The position numbers were made by a program, and so were the translations under genes. Of a stretch of DNA of 64,000 bases, positions 23,985-36,019 are shown piece after piece. This stretch comes from Cerioporus squamosus (Eukaryota > Basidiomycota > Agaricomycetes > Polyporales > Polyporaceae), in contig JABYQS010000062.1 of NCBI GenBank assembly GCA_022592435.1, positions 62,001-126,000 of the forward strand, read 5' to 3'. Under the pieces are notes generated by a model. That model was not told where the DNA came from. It made no database searches and saw only the letters and a program-made list of their open reading frames with translations. Each line of letters begins with the position of its first letter. Position 1 is the first letter of the stretch.

Positions 23985-25664
23985 CTACCCTACTAGCGCG
24001 AAGGGTGTGTACGTACCATTGAAATTATCGGCTGCTTTCCTGTCGGCGTTGCGCAGATAGCTCCTTACCCTCTCACCTTCCCATCCTGGGATCTCTCTGA
24101 CCTCAACCGGCGATCCGTCCTCGTCGCGAACGACACGCCACCACCTCCACGGAGCCGCGTTACCTGCATATTCCTCCTTTCGTGGCAGATTGCCAGCACG
24201 CTCTCCGGGCGGCTCTGCCAGAGCGACATACCGCAACGACGGCAAGGACTTGAAGGCATGATCCAGAAATTCGATTCGGCATTGCTCTCTTTCCTCCGGA
24301 GCTTGAGTGGGCGAAGCTGCTGCAACGATGCTCAGGCAGAGTAGGGGAACATCATCCAGGGGTGAATCGGGCCTGAGTAGCTCATACTGCTCGCCCGGAG
24401 AGGTCAGTAATGGATCTCGTGTGCCACATGAGTGAACAGGAGGACTTACAAAGAGCCAGATCACCTCCGACAGAGCCACTCCCAGGCTCTCAATCTCCAA
24501 GAGACGAACGTCCGATGCGCTGTTGATCACTGCGTCCCAGACCGCGGACGACACGTGTATGAGCCTCAGAGACAGAGCGACGAGCGTTGAAGCTTCACAG
24601 GCGGCGTCGAGATCGAGGCCTTCACGTTCAGTGAAACCAGGGACATACGTAAGGCGGTTGACCTGCCAGGGCACATAGTTGCCTTCGAAGGCGTCCTCGA
24701 CAATGAGGTGTTGGAGAGGCTTCGTGGCGTAGACATTCGAAGTCAAGTGCATGGAGTCGTTCAGGACAACTGTCCGTAGCGCGGGCAAAGTAGTCGCCCA
24801 GTCGACGGATGGTGGCAGTTCTGTGTCAAGGAGTTTGAGGGTGTGCAAGGACGTGAGGACGGGCGCGATATCATCGTCGCCTTCATTGTGATCCCCACCT
24901 TGGTCTGCGGCCTCGTCTGCGTCAAGTTCGTTTGCGTCGCCGTCTGCGTCTCCATCTGCGTCTTCGTCTTCCTCCGCATCCTCAGCTTCTTCTGCGATGT
25001 CGTTCTCTTCCTCGTCCTCGGCCTCTTCATCGTCTGGATCGGGAAATGTGAGCCCCTCGAGAACAAGCGTAGTGAGGGCCTGAAGATGGGCGATCGAGAG
25101 CAATATGCGGCGGAAAATACAGACTGTGCCAATAGGAGGGTACGACAAGTGCAGCTTGGTAAGGGTCGTAGGGAGACGGAGAGACTTCAGCATCTCGGCA
25201 GTGCAACCCCAAAGCCAGAGGTGGCGGAGGTTCGTGAACGCTCGTAGGTGTTTAGTCCGTAGCGCCTTCGAGAGGGAACTGCTGCAAGATAAAACCTCGA
25301 GCTTTGTCGCTTTTTTGATGATGTCGAGACAGAAACGGACGGACTCTGGGTTCATGGGAGCGTCGAATCTCAGAACGCGCAGCTGGCTCGCACGCGCGAC
25401 CGGATTCTCGAAGACCCATCTGTGGAATGCGGGTAGCTGGGGTTCATTGACGGCCACCTCCTCCAGACGCGGTTGAACCACGTCATAAATATGATGAGAT
25501 GTTAGGGAAAGCGCGAGTCGATCGTTGAATCCAAGAAAGGTTGAGATTTCGCGTAGGATGTCGTCCGGTACCGTAGGTACGGTTGGGTCACCGTCGTTAC
25601 GCGCCGCGACTGCTGGCTTTGGGTCCGGGAGGTTGATCACTGGAATCAGGTCCTCCTCTGACAT
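23985..25664 (-). CDS. F-box-like protein with degenerate leucine-rich repeats, copy 1
   Basis: Likely substrate receptor of an SCF-type ubiquitin ligase. The N-terminal F-box-like helix set is VPDDILREISTFLGFNDRLA with LSLTSHHIYDVV. About 250 residues of irregular Leu-rich repeats follow, broken by a long acidic tract (roughly residues 205-260, rich in Glu, Asp and Ala), then LPSLRYVALAEPP and a C-terminal signature WWRVVRDEDG, VEVREIPGWEGERVR. A short intron is likely near 24455-24395 (donor GTAAGT after VIWLF, resuming QYELLRPDSP), because the copy at 58.9 kb has an intron at the same point. A donor-like GGTACGTAC just before the stop suggests a further small 3' exon. Paralogues are at 40780 and 58911; the latter is a truncated copy that includes this gene's 5' flank. 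Confidence 0.75.
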   Translation of the reverse strand: MSEEDLIPVINLPDPKPAVAARNDGDPTVPTVPDDILREISTFLGFNDRLALSLTSHHIYDVVQPRLEEVAVNEPQLPAFHRWVFENPVARASQLRVLRFDAPMNPESVRFCLDIIKKATKLEVLSCSSSLSKALRTKHLRAFTNLRHLWLWGCTAEMLKSLRLPTTLTKLHLSYPPIGTVCIFRRILLSIAHLQALTTLVLEGLTFPDPDDEEAEDEEENDIAEEAEDAEEDEDADGDADGDANELDADEAADQGGDHNEGDDDIAPVLTSLHTLKLLDTELPPSVDWATTLPALRTVVLNDSMHLTSNVYATKPLQHLIVEDAFEGNYVPWQVNRLTYVPGFTEREGLDLDAACEASTLVALSLRLIHVSSAVWDAVINSASDVRLLEIESLGVALSEVIWLFVSPPVHSCGTRDPLLTSPGEQYELLRPDSPLDDVPLLCLSIVAAASPTQAPEEREQCRIEFLDHAFKSLPSLRYVALAEPPGERAGNLPRKEEYAGNAAPWRWWRVVRDEDGSPVEVREIPGWEGERVRSYLRNADRKAADNFNGTYTPFALVG

Positions 25665-27186
25665 CTTGGCCTATTGTGATTGTTTGCGTCAGTGCTCTGC
25701 AATTAACTTCCGGTGACAAAACAGAGTTTACCTCGTGGTGGTTCTGAAGAGAGCGAGACGCGGCTGCGAGCGCCCACAATCTCGAATTGACTTCTACTAT
25801 CAGCATGCAGATCCTCCCCATCCTCATCCTCGTGGCTTCGCCGCTCACCGTCTCTCCGATCGCGCGTGAAAGCGCGTCGCCGGCTAGCCACAGATACACA
25901 AGAGCGGCGTGAACAATCAAGTGATCGTCTACCGTACAGCTGTCCGGAAGAAGCACCGGCACTGCGAGTGCTCCTCGGGTGCGTCACATAAACACCGACC
26001 TGCGGTAGTAACACATCGTTGATTTGTTATTCTAGCGTTGAGGCAGACTCCTAGAACGCTTGCAAGCTACGCCATGAGAGATCATCGCGAGTCGGAGCCG
26101 CGGCATCGAGACAAGAGTGTGGACCGGGATATGCTGTGAGTCTCTTTGCTTCCTTCTCCCGAGTATTCGCGTCGCGGGCTGGTCTTGGAGGCTGAGCAAG
26201 TGGGGGTCGAGGTCCATTATGATTCACATGGCAGAGGTAAATTCTTGTACTTTTCCATCGTCATGACGAGGAGAGGCCTCGCGCAAGCCTCAATGTCCAT
26301 TCCCCGTTTCCATACCTGCTCCGCCTGTGACCTCGGTTTCGCTACGAGGTGGACCTATGCAGGTCCTCGCACTGCGCACTACTTATCTGCGAGGCATATT
26401 CATCCCGGATGAGAGTGAGCATGATGTACAAGCATCGAGACTGGGACAAGAGCCGATTCCGTAGCTATATTTGAGGGCTACTACCATGTTCCTTGAGCTG
26501 CAGAACGAACGTTCTGGAAAGCCTCTAATGGACTGGCTCATCCACCATGCACGCTCACTAATATCTGGCCATATATTCCAGACAGGCTGGAGGCTCCTCA
26601 GGTCGCCTTTGCTTACTATCTAACTATTCAAGGGCCCGTGACGGAGTGAATAGGGTCTGGACGGATATTGTGCTTATGCTCTGCGTCGCAAGGCCACTTC
26701 ATATGGAAACATGTGTACCGCCTTCTCATCCTGAAGTACGGACTCGTCCTGCTACACGTAACACAATGTGGGCAACCCACGCCGCCTCGATTCACACTCT
26801 CGACGAAGAAGGGGTATCGGTATTACATGGGGTTAGATGTACGTAAGACTACACACTCTGACCTCCCAGCGCAGTGCATGAAAGGCAGGATACACCACAA
26901 CCACTCGAGCCACGGAGGCGCAAGTCCCATGGACGCATAAGGAATGTAGCCACAAAGCCAATAGCTACGAGACACGGACCATATGAAGCATGCTCGGGCG
27001 TAGCCACGCAGAACGGTAGACATATCGACACTGCCTAGGTCCCCGAGTCATCAGATATCAGCCATTTGAAACACGACCACACGTCCGCGCGCAGCCCCAG
27101 TCCGAGCCCAGTCCAGTCCCGAAGCGGCCTCCAGTCCCCAGTTGCCAGCGATGTCGCAGTCAAGCGTCCGGGTCGCAGACTCGCAG
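25665..27186. other. Intergenic region without a recognisable gene
   Basis: About 1.5 kb. The first roughly 130 bp (5' flank of the F-box-like gene, with a probable leader intron) is duplicated at about 58780-58910. The rest has only short frames. Confidence 0.45.
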
Positions 27187-28239
27187 CTACCGCGCAGGCC
27201 CCACAAGCAGCTTCATCTTCGAGAACCCATCCTGCACGCTCTCGCGCATCACGCCCCGGAACATATACTGCTCCCCCAGGTAATCCACCCTCCGCACGCC
27301 CTGCGCATCCTCGAACGCCTGCGCGTTCGGGTACGTCCTGCACCTGCGCGTGTACGCCGCCGAGATCGTGTTCACCTGCCGCGCCGAGAGCCGCGCCCAG
27401 TCTGTCTGCGTGATCCGCCGCTGCATCGTCCGGTAGATCGCCATGAGCACGTCGTACACCGTGATCGGTGTATCCTCCGCCTCGCGCGGGGACACGGACA
27501 GGAACGGGGACCGCTCCCGCGAGCGCTCGCGCGACGTCGTGTGCGGCTCGAGCACGATCGGCCACTCCGGCACCAGCTCGCACCTGATCGTCATCCGCCG
27601 CACTGGGGGGTACGTCGCAGGCTCGAGGAGCTCGTCGAGCGTGAGCGGGGTCCCGCTCGTCTGGTTGTACGACGTGATCCGCTGCGGGCTGAACGTGTGG
27701 TACGAGAGGTCAAAGAGAAGCCTCGGCCCGGCGGCGGTCTCTCCATCAAGCAGGGGGTGGATCCGGGGAACAGTGGGGGCAGCGGGCTGAGGGCTCTGGA
27801 ACGCTGCAGGATGTAGCATGGTGGGGTACGTGACCCAGGCGGGTAGAGGGAGGCAGGTGTCGGAGCGTCGACGCTGGTGAGTGAACGCGGGCATCGGGGC
27901 TTGCGCAGGGAGCGGCATCACAGGAGGAAGAGGCGTGACGTAGATGGGAGGGGATGGGAACGGTACCGGGTTCGGGGGAGGAGCGAGGCCTCCATGCCAC
28001 GAGGGACGTCGCTGACGGGGAAACGGCGGATCGTCTTCCCAGCGCACACGGCGTTCAGGCTGAGGCGGGAGATGCGGGGACCCAGGCAGGACCACTGGTG
28101 GGATGAACGGAGATATCTGTGGTTGGTTGTAGAACGGCGAGATGTAGGGTGTAGGATAGAAGAACTGAGGGTATGCATAGGGTAGAGCCATCGTTGCGTG
28201 GAAATGTGGGGTCGTGTACGGGTGAGGAGGCGAGACCAC
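27187..28239 (-). CDS. DUF6699 domain protein
   Basis: Single-exon protein of 350 aa, or about 334 aa if the second ATG (28191, MALPYAYPQFF) is used. The N-terminal half is low-complexity, rich in Pro, Tyr and Phe (PTPYISPFYNQPQISPF) and probably disordered. The C-terminal half, from HPLLDG through LLFDLSYHTFSP, RMTIRCELVPEWPI, TVYDVLMAIYRTMQRRIT to VDYLGEQYMFRGV, has the pattern I associate with DUF6699, an agaricomycete-expanded domain of unknown function. An Arg/Ser insert (TTSRERSRERSPF) splits the domain. The reading frame is intact. No functional claim can be made. Confidence 0.75.
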   Translation of the reverse strand: MVSPPHPYTTPHFHATMALPYAYPQFFYPTPYISPFYNQPQISPFIPPVVLPGSPHLPPQPERRVRWEDDPPFPRQRRPSWHGGLAPPPNPVPFPSPPIYVTPLPPVMPLPAQAPMPAFTHQRRRSDTCLPLPAWVTYPTMLHPAAFQSPQPAAPTVPRIHPLLDGETAAGPRLLFDLSYHTFSPQRITSYNQTSGTPLTLDELLEPATYPPVRRMTIRCELVPEWPIVLEPHTTSRERSRERSPFLSVSPREAEDTPITVYDVLMAIYRTMQRRITQTDWARLSARQVNTISAAYTRRCRTYPNAQAFEDAQGVRRVDYLGEQYMFRGVMRESVQDGFSKMKLLVGPAR

Positions 28240-31200
28240 GGGAGAAAGGGCAGGTTATATAGGTCGAGGTATGTCGCAATACGGTTATTGAATAGAGTTA
28301 CAGCCACAGGCGGACTCGGATAGAGACTCGGTACCGCTTCAGAAGTCTTCTATGTCGGCGAAATGAGCGTATCCAGCGTCCCGACGTCCTGGAGCTTGCG
28401 AGTCGCCGACGGTACCAGGACGGGAGGGCAGTGTGCTGCGCGCAGCGGGGCAGGGGATTCTAGAGAGGTGCACAGGAGCAGAAGGTCTGGAGGGTCGGTT
28501 TATTATGTAGCGTTGTTCCCCGATTTCAAAGATCGCGACGGAAGCGCCTGTACGATCATGACATCCCATCAGCAATTTGCAGGAAATCGACAACGTCGGG
28601 CGGTGACAAAGCGCAACATTGAGCGGCGGGACGGACTGCAGCTTCCAATTACCCGCCGTGGAGATAAAGATCAGCACTGCTCACCTTGATCAATGCACAG
28701 GGATCACCCCGTGGCGACGACGCTAGTCCGAGGTGGGCAGGCCGCGATGGTACGCCCAAATTGAAGTCGAATGCAGCTCCCTGCCAGAGAGAGAAGCCGA
28801 TGAGGTCGGAGGCAAGTGAGAATTCAAGAAGGATACGGGAACCGGTTGCCACTCAACCTGCTCAGCATCAGCGCATTATGTACTGTTCAGAGCGCTGGCG
28901 CTTCCCCGCAACCCTGGACAGATCGTCGCACATCGTGGGTTGGCCTTGAAACGTCGCTGGCACTATTGTCCATGAGCGGTAGGTGGCAGGGACTAGCAGC
29001 TGTTGTTAACGAAATCGGGGTACAAGAGAAGTCAGTTTGACTTCAGGCACGCGCTGGCAAGACGGATGTACATCGCGCCACCCACACTGGATAGTCGAAC
29101 TCACCTACTCGGAATTGAACCTCTGACACACTCTCATTCTCGCCATTCGTCTGCCGCAGCCCATCGATGGGTATGCAGACAACTCCGTTACGGACAGTCA
29201 CGGTACGGCTGGGAGCGTACTTAGGAGGAAGGTCGAGTGCTTGATCCGCCGAGAGCTGACTGCGGTACGCATCAGCTTCCTCCCAGGAGACACACTCAAC
29301 CCATTCTTACCTCATATCCGACATATCGAGGGCTGTGATCCTGAGATGTAATGGTTCGAGCAAGGAACAGGCAACGGGGTGATGCTGAGAAGCATTTGCT
29401 AGGCTGCAGCCCGGAGGAGCGCTCGCGGATACACAAGGTGGCAGTGCACAGTATCTGCCGGACAGCTGCCGACGGCCTCCTCGGATATGGTCTCCTTTTC
29501 TACTTCTGCTGACCGTTCTGTTCTTGACCGGAAAAATCTACCAGTGAGTTTGCAGTGAGTGGTTTAGTTGCTGAATCGCGTTCCCTCAGACTCAACAGAA
29601 CTAGGGCAGACGCGGACAAGATGCCCCGGAGTCGACAGCCTGAGCATGACTCAACTGTCACGTTCCACGTCAACGTCCGCGGCGGCCTGCATCGCGGCCT
29701 TTGTATTCTGACGTGGCGACCTGCTACTAAACCTCGCTCTGGTACTCTACCAACCCTTGTGGACGGCTCGCCACTACTCGGTTCCGAGCGGCACCCTGCG
29801 ACATATTCTAGCGGTTCAATGTCCAGGTTGGCTCAAGTCAAGGAACATGGATACAACCACAACGCACCCTCGTTTCGTACATGCTACACGGCGGCCTTCT
29901 GGCTTATCATCGTGGACGAGGACGCGCCCCTCAGGACAATAGAATCTCGCTCTGGCTACCCGCCCGCCGCCGCCCGTTGTGATCTTCTCAGCGCTGGTAG
30001 CACTGGCACGTCGACTTTGGGAGCATCTATCCAAGTAGCCTGCTTCAAGAGTACGTGAATGGTACGGCATGCCAATTCCTTTGTACTGATTTTTTCTTCT
30101 CAGAGCAAGTAGGATCGTCGATGCTCGGTGATACTTGCCCTGAGTGACCGTCGGACCTCCCGTCCTCCTCCGATTCGCAACGTGAGTTGCCAAGTCGAGA
30201 ACGGCGCGCAACTCCTCGTAAGTTGCAGCTACCGATTGGCTACCAAATCCCGTTGTATTCCTCAGTCTTGGTAAGCACTCGGTTGCAGTTCCAGTGGCAC
30301 TACCCTTGATGCAGGACTCGAACATTGTGGTCCTGATCGTTCCTCGAACCTGCGGAATATAGTGACGCCGCGGGGGATGTCGCCGAGGTCCTTCGGCACT
30401 CAAGTGTGTCCCTAGCACTGGCCCAAACCCTCACTTGCCGCAGCAGAGCCTTTACTCTCGAAGACTGCGTTGGTTCCAATCAGTCAGCTCGTTTGAAAAC
30501 GGTGCCAATGCTTACGAGAAGACGCGCTACATAACCACAAAGCTCCGAACCTGTGCCGCAGCCCCGAGGCGTCATTCAGCTCATTCACTACACAGGTTCG
30601 GTTTGCGTCCTCCGAGTCCAGCGCGTGTCGGCATCACATCGGGAGGCACCTCGACCTTCCAAACTCCAGGCCAACTCCAGGTAGCGTCTATTGCGGTCGG
30701 GGGCTCCGCCGGCTCGGACCTTTCGTGCTCGGATCTCTGATTAGCTGCAGGCTGCCAATCATCGTCTGGATAACGGCTCTTTTGCGGTCGAAGGATGCGG
30801 TGAGCATTCATTTTGCTGACAGAACTCTCTCTGTCGAAGAGCCTCAATTTGTGTTCCAGTGCTTCTCCGCCACTCCGCGCTATCGACGCCGACTTCTGGT
30901 GGCGCCTGCACAGGATGAATTTCGACCAGGAAGTACACTGTCTGCGTCCGCGCGGGACTGAACCTCTGCTGTGATTCTCTGAACTCTCAATCTTCTCGCC
31001 GCTCCAACACTCGCCGCTTGGACCTACGTTACCTACCATAATCAGCACCGCACAGTTACGCATACTGTCTTATCTGGAATATTCTTATCTAACTTGTGGG
31101 TCTTCGTGTTTCTGCTTTCTCCGAGCGGTCGGAGTATGCATTCTCTTGTTTTCTGTCCTCGATGTTTACTTACAATGTCCTCCGAGTCTGGTATACTTTA

Positions 31201-32432
31201 ACGGTTACTTGGGCAAGAACAAGAGCTCGTGCAACACTCACAAGGCACATTCACGGAGCCTCTTTATTCCGGTCGTCCGAAATTTTTGCTTGTTGGGCGC
31301 ACTGCGCCGACGCCCTTGCGCCGCCCTATCCATGCCACGGCGTTCCGAGTGAGGCGCGACCCTGCGATTTCATGTTCATTGTCTTCACTTGGAAAATATC
31401 CATTTATCCTTCGGCCGCGTTGGCTGTACTAGTGTGAACTTGCTAAGATGCGTCACATACGTATTCCACGATGCTCAGACCGCGGTGTCCCTCGACTGCT
31501 GGCATGTTAGGCTAAACCGGCAATTGCCGGCGCAGACGCTCGGCCACGTCGAACTGAAGCTCACCGCGACACCACTGAGGTCCGTACTCGACGTCTTTCT
31601 TAATGTCAACCTTGCACCGTTGCACGATTGCGTGTCTTACGTTCGAATATGTGAGTGAGAGCTTAATGATATGCTGTTAGGCACTGATGCTTGATGTGTT
31701 CCAGTCTCGGGCCGTGGCTGGAGTCCCTGATCCCGCCGGCTTGTTGGAGTTGAGTCGTGAACCATAGGTCCGGGCCGACGCACTCGCGATACCCGCACGA
31801 TGTGTCCAAGAACCGAGGTGTCTCTCTCTCTTGAAGCCCACAATGCGTTTCCGTATACAATACTTGACCCTCAGGCCTTAACGATCATTATCTCCCGCGG
31901 TGACGTCGCCATCACTGTCAAGAACGACTCGCTACCTCCCGCAGCATGATGGATTCCGTCAGAGGCTGTGTTATCTCAGCCAGCTGCGGTCTCATCCGGC
32001 AATGAAAGTCACGCCGGCATTCGTAGAGCATGAGATTCACAATGTGCGCATGCCCCCTCTGAGCATGCGTTTCATCATGCTTACTCTCTAGTACACGGGC
32101 CTGTTTGAAACCAGCACGCATAGTCGTACGCTAAACAGTGCGTTCTTCCCTTTTTCTGCATCTTGCCAGGTTGCGTTACCTCGTCTTCTCATATTCAATG
32201 CATTCAACAGATGCTGTGATCGCCTGATGACGGGCGGTCAGGCACGATACGCTAATCATCGCAACAATTCCCTCGAGCCTGGCCCTGCATCTTTCGGCGC
32301 ACGAGTACTCCCTATGTACCCGCCGGCATCTATCTCCGTCTTTCTCTCCAATCCTCCACCCATCCCACTAGGTCAACGCATCCTATTTATTGCTGCCTCT
32401 GACGCGCGGTTTCGCTCGACGAGGTCTAGGAC
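28240..32432. other. 4.2-kb region without a supportable gene
   Basis: Many short frames on both strands (for example 28339-28677 minus, 29555-30058 plus, 30581-31063 minus) but none has recognisable motifs or convincing splice structure. It may hold degraded repeats, but I could not identify an element. The last part carries a TATA-like CTATTTATT near 32385, upstream of the gene at 32433. Confidence 0.5.
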
Positions 32433-34070
32433 ATGTCGTCCGATCCACAACTGGTGGACGACACTACTCCTGCAGTTCAATATGCCCCTGGATGGATCTG
32501 GGACCAGCTCGTCGACGAGGTTGACCACACGAGACACGGTGCTGCAATCTCTGGGCTAACGGCTTCGCTCGGATTCTCTGGTGAGTCGGCAAGCCCTCTT
32601 TCGTCGCTTCTGAGGCTGAATCTCTAGTATAGGTACTGGTATCCAGGTCGTTGGGACCCTTGGTGCCTCGGACTCAAATGGCCAACCCCGTACGACGTAC
32701 ACCATCGATGGCGCTGTGGTCGGCAGCTTCAATGCCCCCGTCACGCCCTCCGGTCAGACGCACTACAACGTGACGTTCTTCTCGAAGCTGGATTTGTCCC
32801 CGGGAGACCATGAGATCGTCATCACGAACCTTGACGGGACAAGCCCCAACCACTTCTGGCTGGATTATTTCCTCATCTACAAGTCTCCCCCGCCAAATAA
32901 TGGTCCGTCAATCACCACGACGCCACCCCCACATTCGATCACAACGACCACAACCTCACACTCATTTTCATCGACACTCACTAAACCTCCGCCGGATCCT
33001 TCCCCTTCATCTACGGTGACGTCAACCTCATCATCAACCAGCTCCTCCTCTTCTCCAGTTTCGGCTTCGGCTTCGAATTCCATCTCCACGTCGTCTTCGG
33101 CAGCCATCTCAGGCTCGACCACATCCTCCGCGTCCTCTGCCAGCTCTAATGGTACGATTTATCCCGCTCCGCTGCAAGTGTCGCAAACGATATCGGGATC
33201 GGGCTCCTCCGCTGTGAATACTACAACACCACTGGCGACCGTCGAAGCGAATGTGTCGCAGCAGAAGGGCCACACCGATGTGGGCGCCATCGCAGGCGGT
33301 GTAGCTGGTGGTCTCGCATTGTTTGTTCTCCTTGCGTTCGTCTTCCTCTGGAGAAGGCGATACAGGAGGGCTCGCGAAGGTACGCAACGATTTCTAGCAC
33401 ACTCGGTCACATGTTAACAACTCCCGCTGCAGAAATTGTACCGTTTGGGTCAGTCTTGCCCCGGGACCGCTATGACTTCTCCTCGCAGCCATCGAGGCCA
33501 AACGGTCATGGTGCCAAAGTGCCAGAGATGTACTTCAACCAAGCCGCCTTTGCATCTGTGCACACACCCAATGGCAGCGTATCCGAGTCTTCATACCGTG
33601 CATCACTTCCGGCCGACACTGCCTTAGTATATGCACAGTATTCAAGGCCCGATCTCGCCATGGGTACCAGTCCCGATACCCCTAACCAAGGCCTCACCTC
33701 GCGCGGCGCCGATGGTCGTCTGGGCACTACGAAGGCGCAAGACTCCACTATATACGAGTCTTCATCTCCTCCGACCTCGTCCACCACCCACTTAGTCCCC
33801 TCCCGCCGTCAGCCGGCGTCTCCTCAATCCGACGCTCATAGTCCCGTCACGCCCGCGTCCACCACCTCTCTGCTGTTACACACGGAGGTTGCCCATACGC
33901 CCTGGTATTCCCCGCCCCAGGCACAATCTCGCGCGCAATCTTTGCTCCGTGCATTTTCGTCGCGAATTGGGCGCGGGAGCAGCAACGCCGGGTCGGTTGT
34001 ACAGGACGTAGACTCAGGCTTGCGGACGTACAATGAGGCTGCGCTGCCGCCACCTTATACCCCGGACTGA
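32433..34070 (+). CDS. Single-pass membrane protein with extracellular beta-sandwich-like domain, copy C
   Basis: Exons 32433-32580, 32633-33379 and 33433-34070, with phases that fit. The ectodomain (residues about 10-145) has VQYAPGWIW, HGAAISG, FSGTGIQVVGTLG, TYTIDG, HYNVTFFSKLDLSPGDHEI and ITNLDG...FWLDYFLIY, a pattern common in agaricomycete membrane proteins with a galactose-binding-like fold. A long Ser/Thr-rich, probably O-glycosylated stalk follows. The helix (VGAIAGGVAGGLALFVLLAF) is followed by WRRRYRRARE. The cytoplasmic tail ends DVDSGLRTYNEAALPPPYTPD, holding a PPPY motif of the kind WW-domain ubiquitin ligases (Rsp5/Nedd4) bind. There is no classical signal peptide at the N-terminus, so the helix may act as the signal anchor. 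The paralogue at 34754 shares exon phases, the EI-PF exon start and the PPPY end. Confidence 0.78.
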
Positions 34071-34753
34071 GCTGCTGTGCATGTGATGTCTGTAGGTACG
34101 TGGTCCGTTGACCCTCCTCTTTCCGCGCCGCTTATATTGAGACGTTCTTCCCAGATACTGACCGGACGGACTGCGAATGTATCGCGTTGTTGTACACGTT
34201 ACAGAGGTAGTCAGTCCCCTCCCTGGCACTCATATCAACTCCCGGCGAGATAGGTACGTGGACACGACACAGAGCGGAAGAACTATGCAAGACTTCGACC
34301 TGCCCGCCATCCATTCGATAGCCCTGAGACCCTCCGGATCTCTCATATGGCAACGCTGATGCTTCTCCACGGGCTACTTTCTTAGGCAGCGCCATCAACC
34401 ATGCTTCGAAACCGTCGGGCATCCCCCTCGGAATTATGCCCAAACTCGGTATGTCCCCCGAGCCTCCAGGTACCGCCTACGTGCCAGAGCGACAGGATTG
34501 TCTCTTTTTCCCGAGTACCAGTAGCGCTTTCTCCGTATGGTTGGGCACACGCCACCGGGGCGATCAGGACGGTAGTGCGCGCACGATGACGATCGACGGG
34601 CAGGATTGACTAGCATGAGCGCTCCCAGAGAGGAAGAAAAAGGCAGCAGGATACGGGGTGCCTCCCCCTTCTTCATCGTTCACAGTCGGTGTGAGGTATT
34701 GCAGCGTTCGCTGCGCGCAGAATTGACTCCTCATCCTCCTTGTGCAGCTTGGG
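34071..34753. other. Intergenic region between membrane-protein paralogues C and D
   Basis: No recognisable gene; short frames only. Confidence 0.45.
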
Positions 34754-35804
34754 ATGGCATCCCTCAACGCTTGGACCCTAGTGGACGACCTCGATTCCAG
34801 GATCGTGTACTCTCCGGGCTGGCAAGTGGTCACAGGTGGCTCAGAGGTGGATGGTACGAAACATGGAGCCGCCGGGGCAGCGATGACTGCGACGTTCAAC
34901 TTCACAGGCAAGTGACCGATGCTTCGACCGACCGAACCCCATCTTCTATGCTAAGCGACAGTTCCTGGCTCCAGGGACCCTCGTCTCCGCCATCGGCTCA
35001 TTGGGCTCTGTCGACGTATACGGGATCCCGAGCACATCGTACGCCATCGACGGGACACCTCTGCTCAACTACACCGCGCCCGTCATCCCTCCAGGCGGTT
35101 TCCGGCTTAACGTGACGTTCTTCACCTCTCCAACGCTCTCCCCCGGCAACCACCAGCTTACAATCACGAACCTCAACGGCACAAAGCCGAACGTGTTCTG
35201 GCTAGACTACATCCTATACGCTCCTTCCGTCCTTCCTTCAGCTTCTGTCACTCCTTCCCAAGTCCCCTCATCGACCAGCACGTCCCGCTCAGCGGGTGCC
35301 ACGGCGCCCCCAAGTGGAAGCTCCGCTCAGGCCCGCGGACCCAACGTCGGGGCGATCGTTGGAGGCGTGATCGGCGGTGTTGCGTTCATAGCGATCCTCG
35401 CAATCCTCGCATGGTGGTTCTTGATACGTCGACGAGTGCCAACTTCTGACTCCCAGGGTGCTGTCGACGGTACGTCACCCATTCATCCTCACTTCGCTCG
35501 TCGCTTACCTCGCGCAGAGATCCGGCCATTCACCTCTTCGTCTCGCGGACCCATCACTCGAGACTCCGCCCTCCTCTCACCGACGTCGACTTCGAAGTCT
35601 GCCATGCTGTTACATCATGCAGCATCAGGAGGGGAGACACTTGCTTCGAGCATCCTCCAGGGACGAGGGGATGGTGACCAACCGTCGTCTCGTACGAAGG
35701 GATCGTCCGCCGGGGCCGGAGAGCCTCTGATGCAACAGGTAGACTCGGGACTGAGATTGGTAGACGGCGAGGCCAGTCTTCCTCCGCCGTATAGTCACGA
35801 GTGA
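34754..35804 (+). CDS. Single-pass membrane protein, paralogue D, with a GC-AG intron
   Basis: Tandem paralogue of the preceding gene. Exons are 34754-34907, 34975-35469 and 35518-35804. The ATG at 34754 starts MASLNAWTLVDDLDSRIVYS; then come PGWQVV, HGAAGAAM, SVDVYGIPSTSYAIDG, LNVTFFTSPTLSPGNHQL and ITNLNG...FWLDYILY. The stalk is much shorter than in paralogue C. The helix is VGAIVGGVIGGVAFIAILAI, followed by a basic RRR. The tail ends MQQVDSGLRLVDGEASLPPPYSHE in part conserved with C, including PPPY. The first intron (34908-34974) begins GCAAGT rather than GT, a known minority donor class; a normal acceptor CTCCAG follows and the join reads FNFTGTLVSAI, matching paralogue C. Ligand and role unknown. 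Confidence 0.78.
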
Positions 35805-36019
35805 TCCAAATTGTCCCCGAAATACGTAGAGATCCGCGGTGAACGCCGTGTGGACGTTGTGTTTCTTCTCACTAGAGTATGCGTTTTTAATAGGCAGTGA
35901 CTGTACGGCCAGTCTAGTCATGGAGCACCTGCTGCATACTTCTCGTTCTTTCGAGTCCATATATCGCGTCGGCGAATCCACAGAGATTGGCTGCTATGAC
36001 TGGCTATGTGACATGGGTG

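Noticed and set aside
28339..28677. Open frame of 112 codons on the minus strand as a gene
   Set aside because: No recognisable domain, no supporting intron structure, and overlapping frames of similar length on the other strand.
29555..30058. Open frame of 167 codons on the plus strand as a gene
   Set aside because: Composition is not protein-like, no motif is visible, and an equally long frame overlaps on the minus strand.
30581..31063. Open frame of 160 codons on the minus strand as a gene
   Set aside because: No domain or splice support; kept as part of the unassigned 28.2-32.4 kb region.
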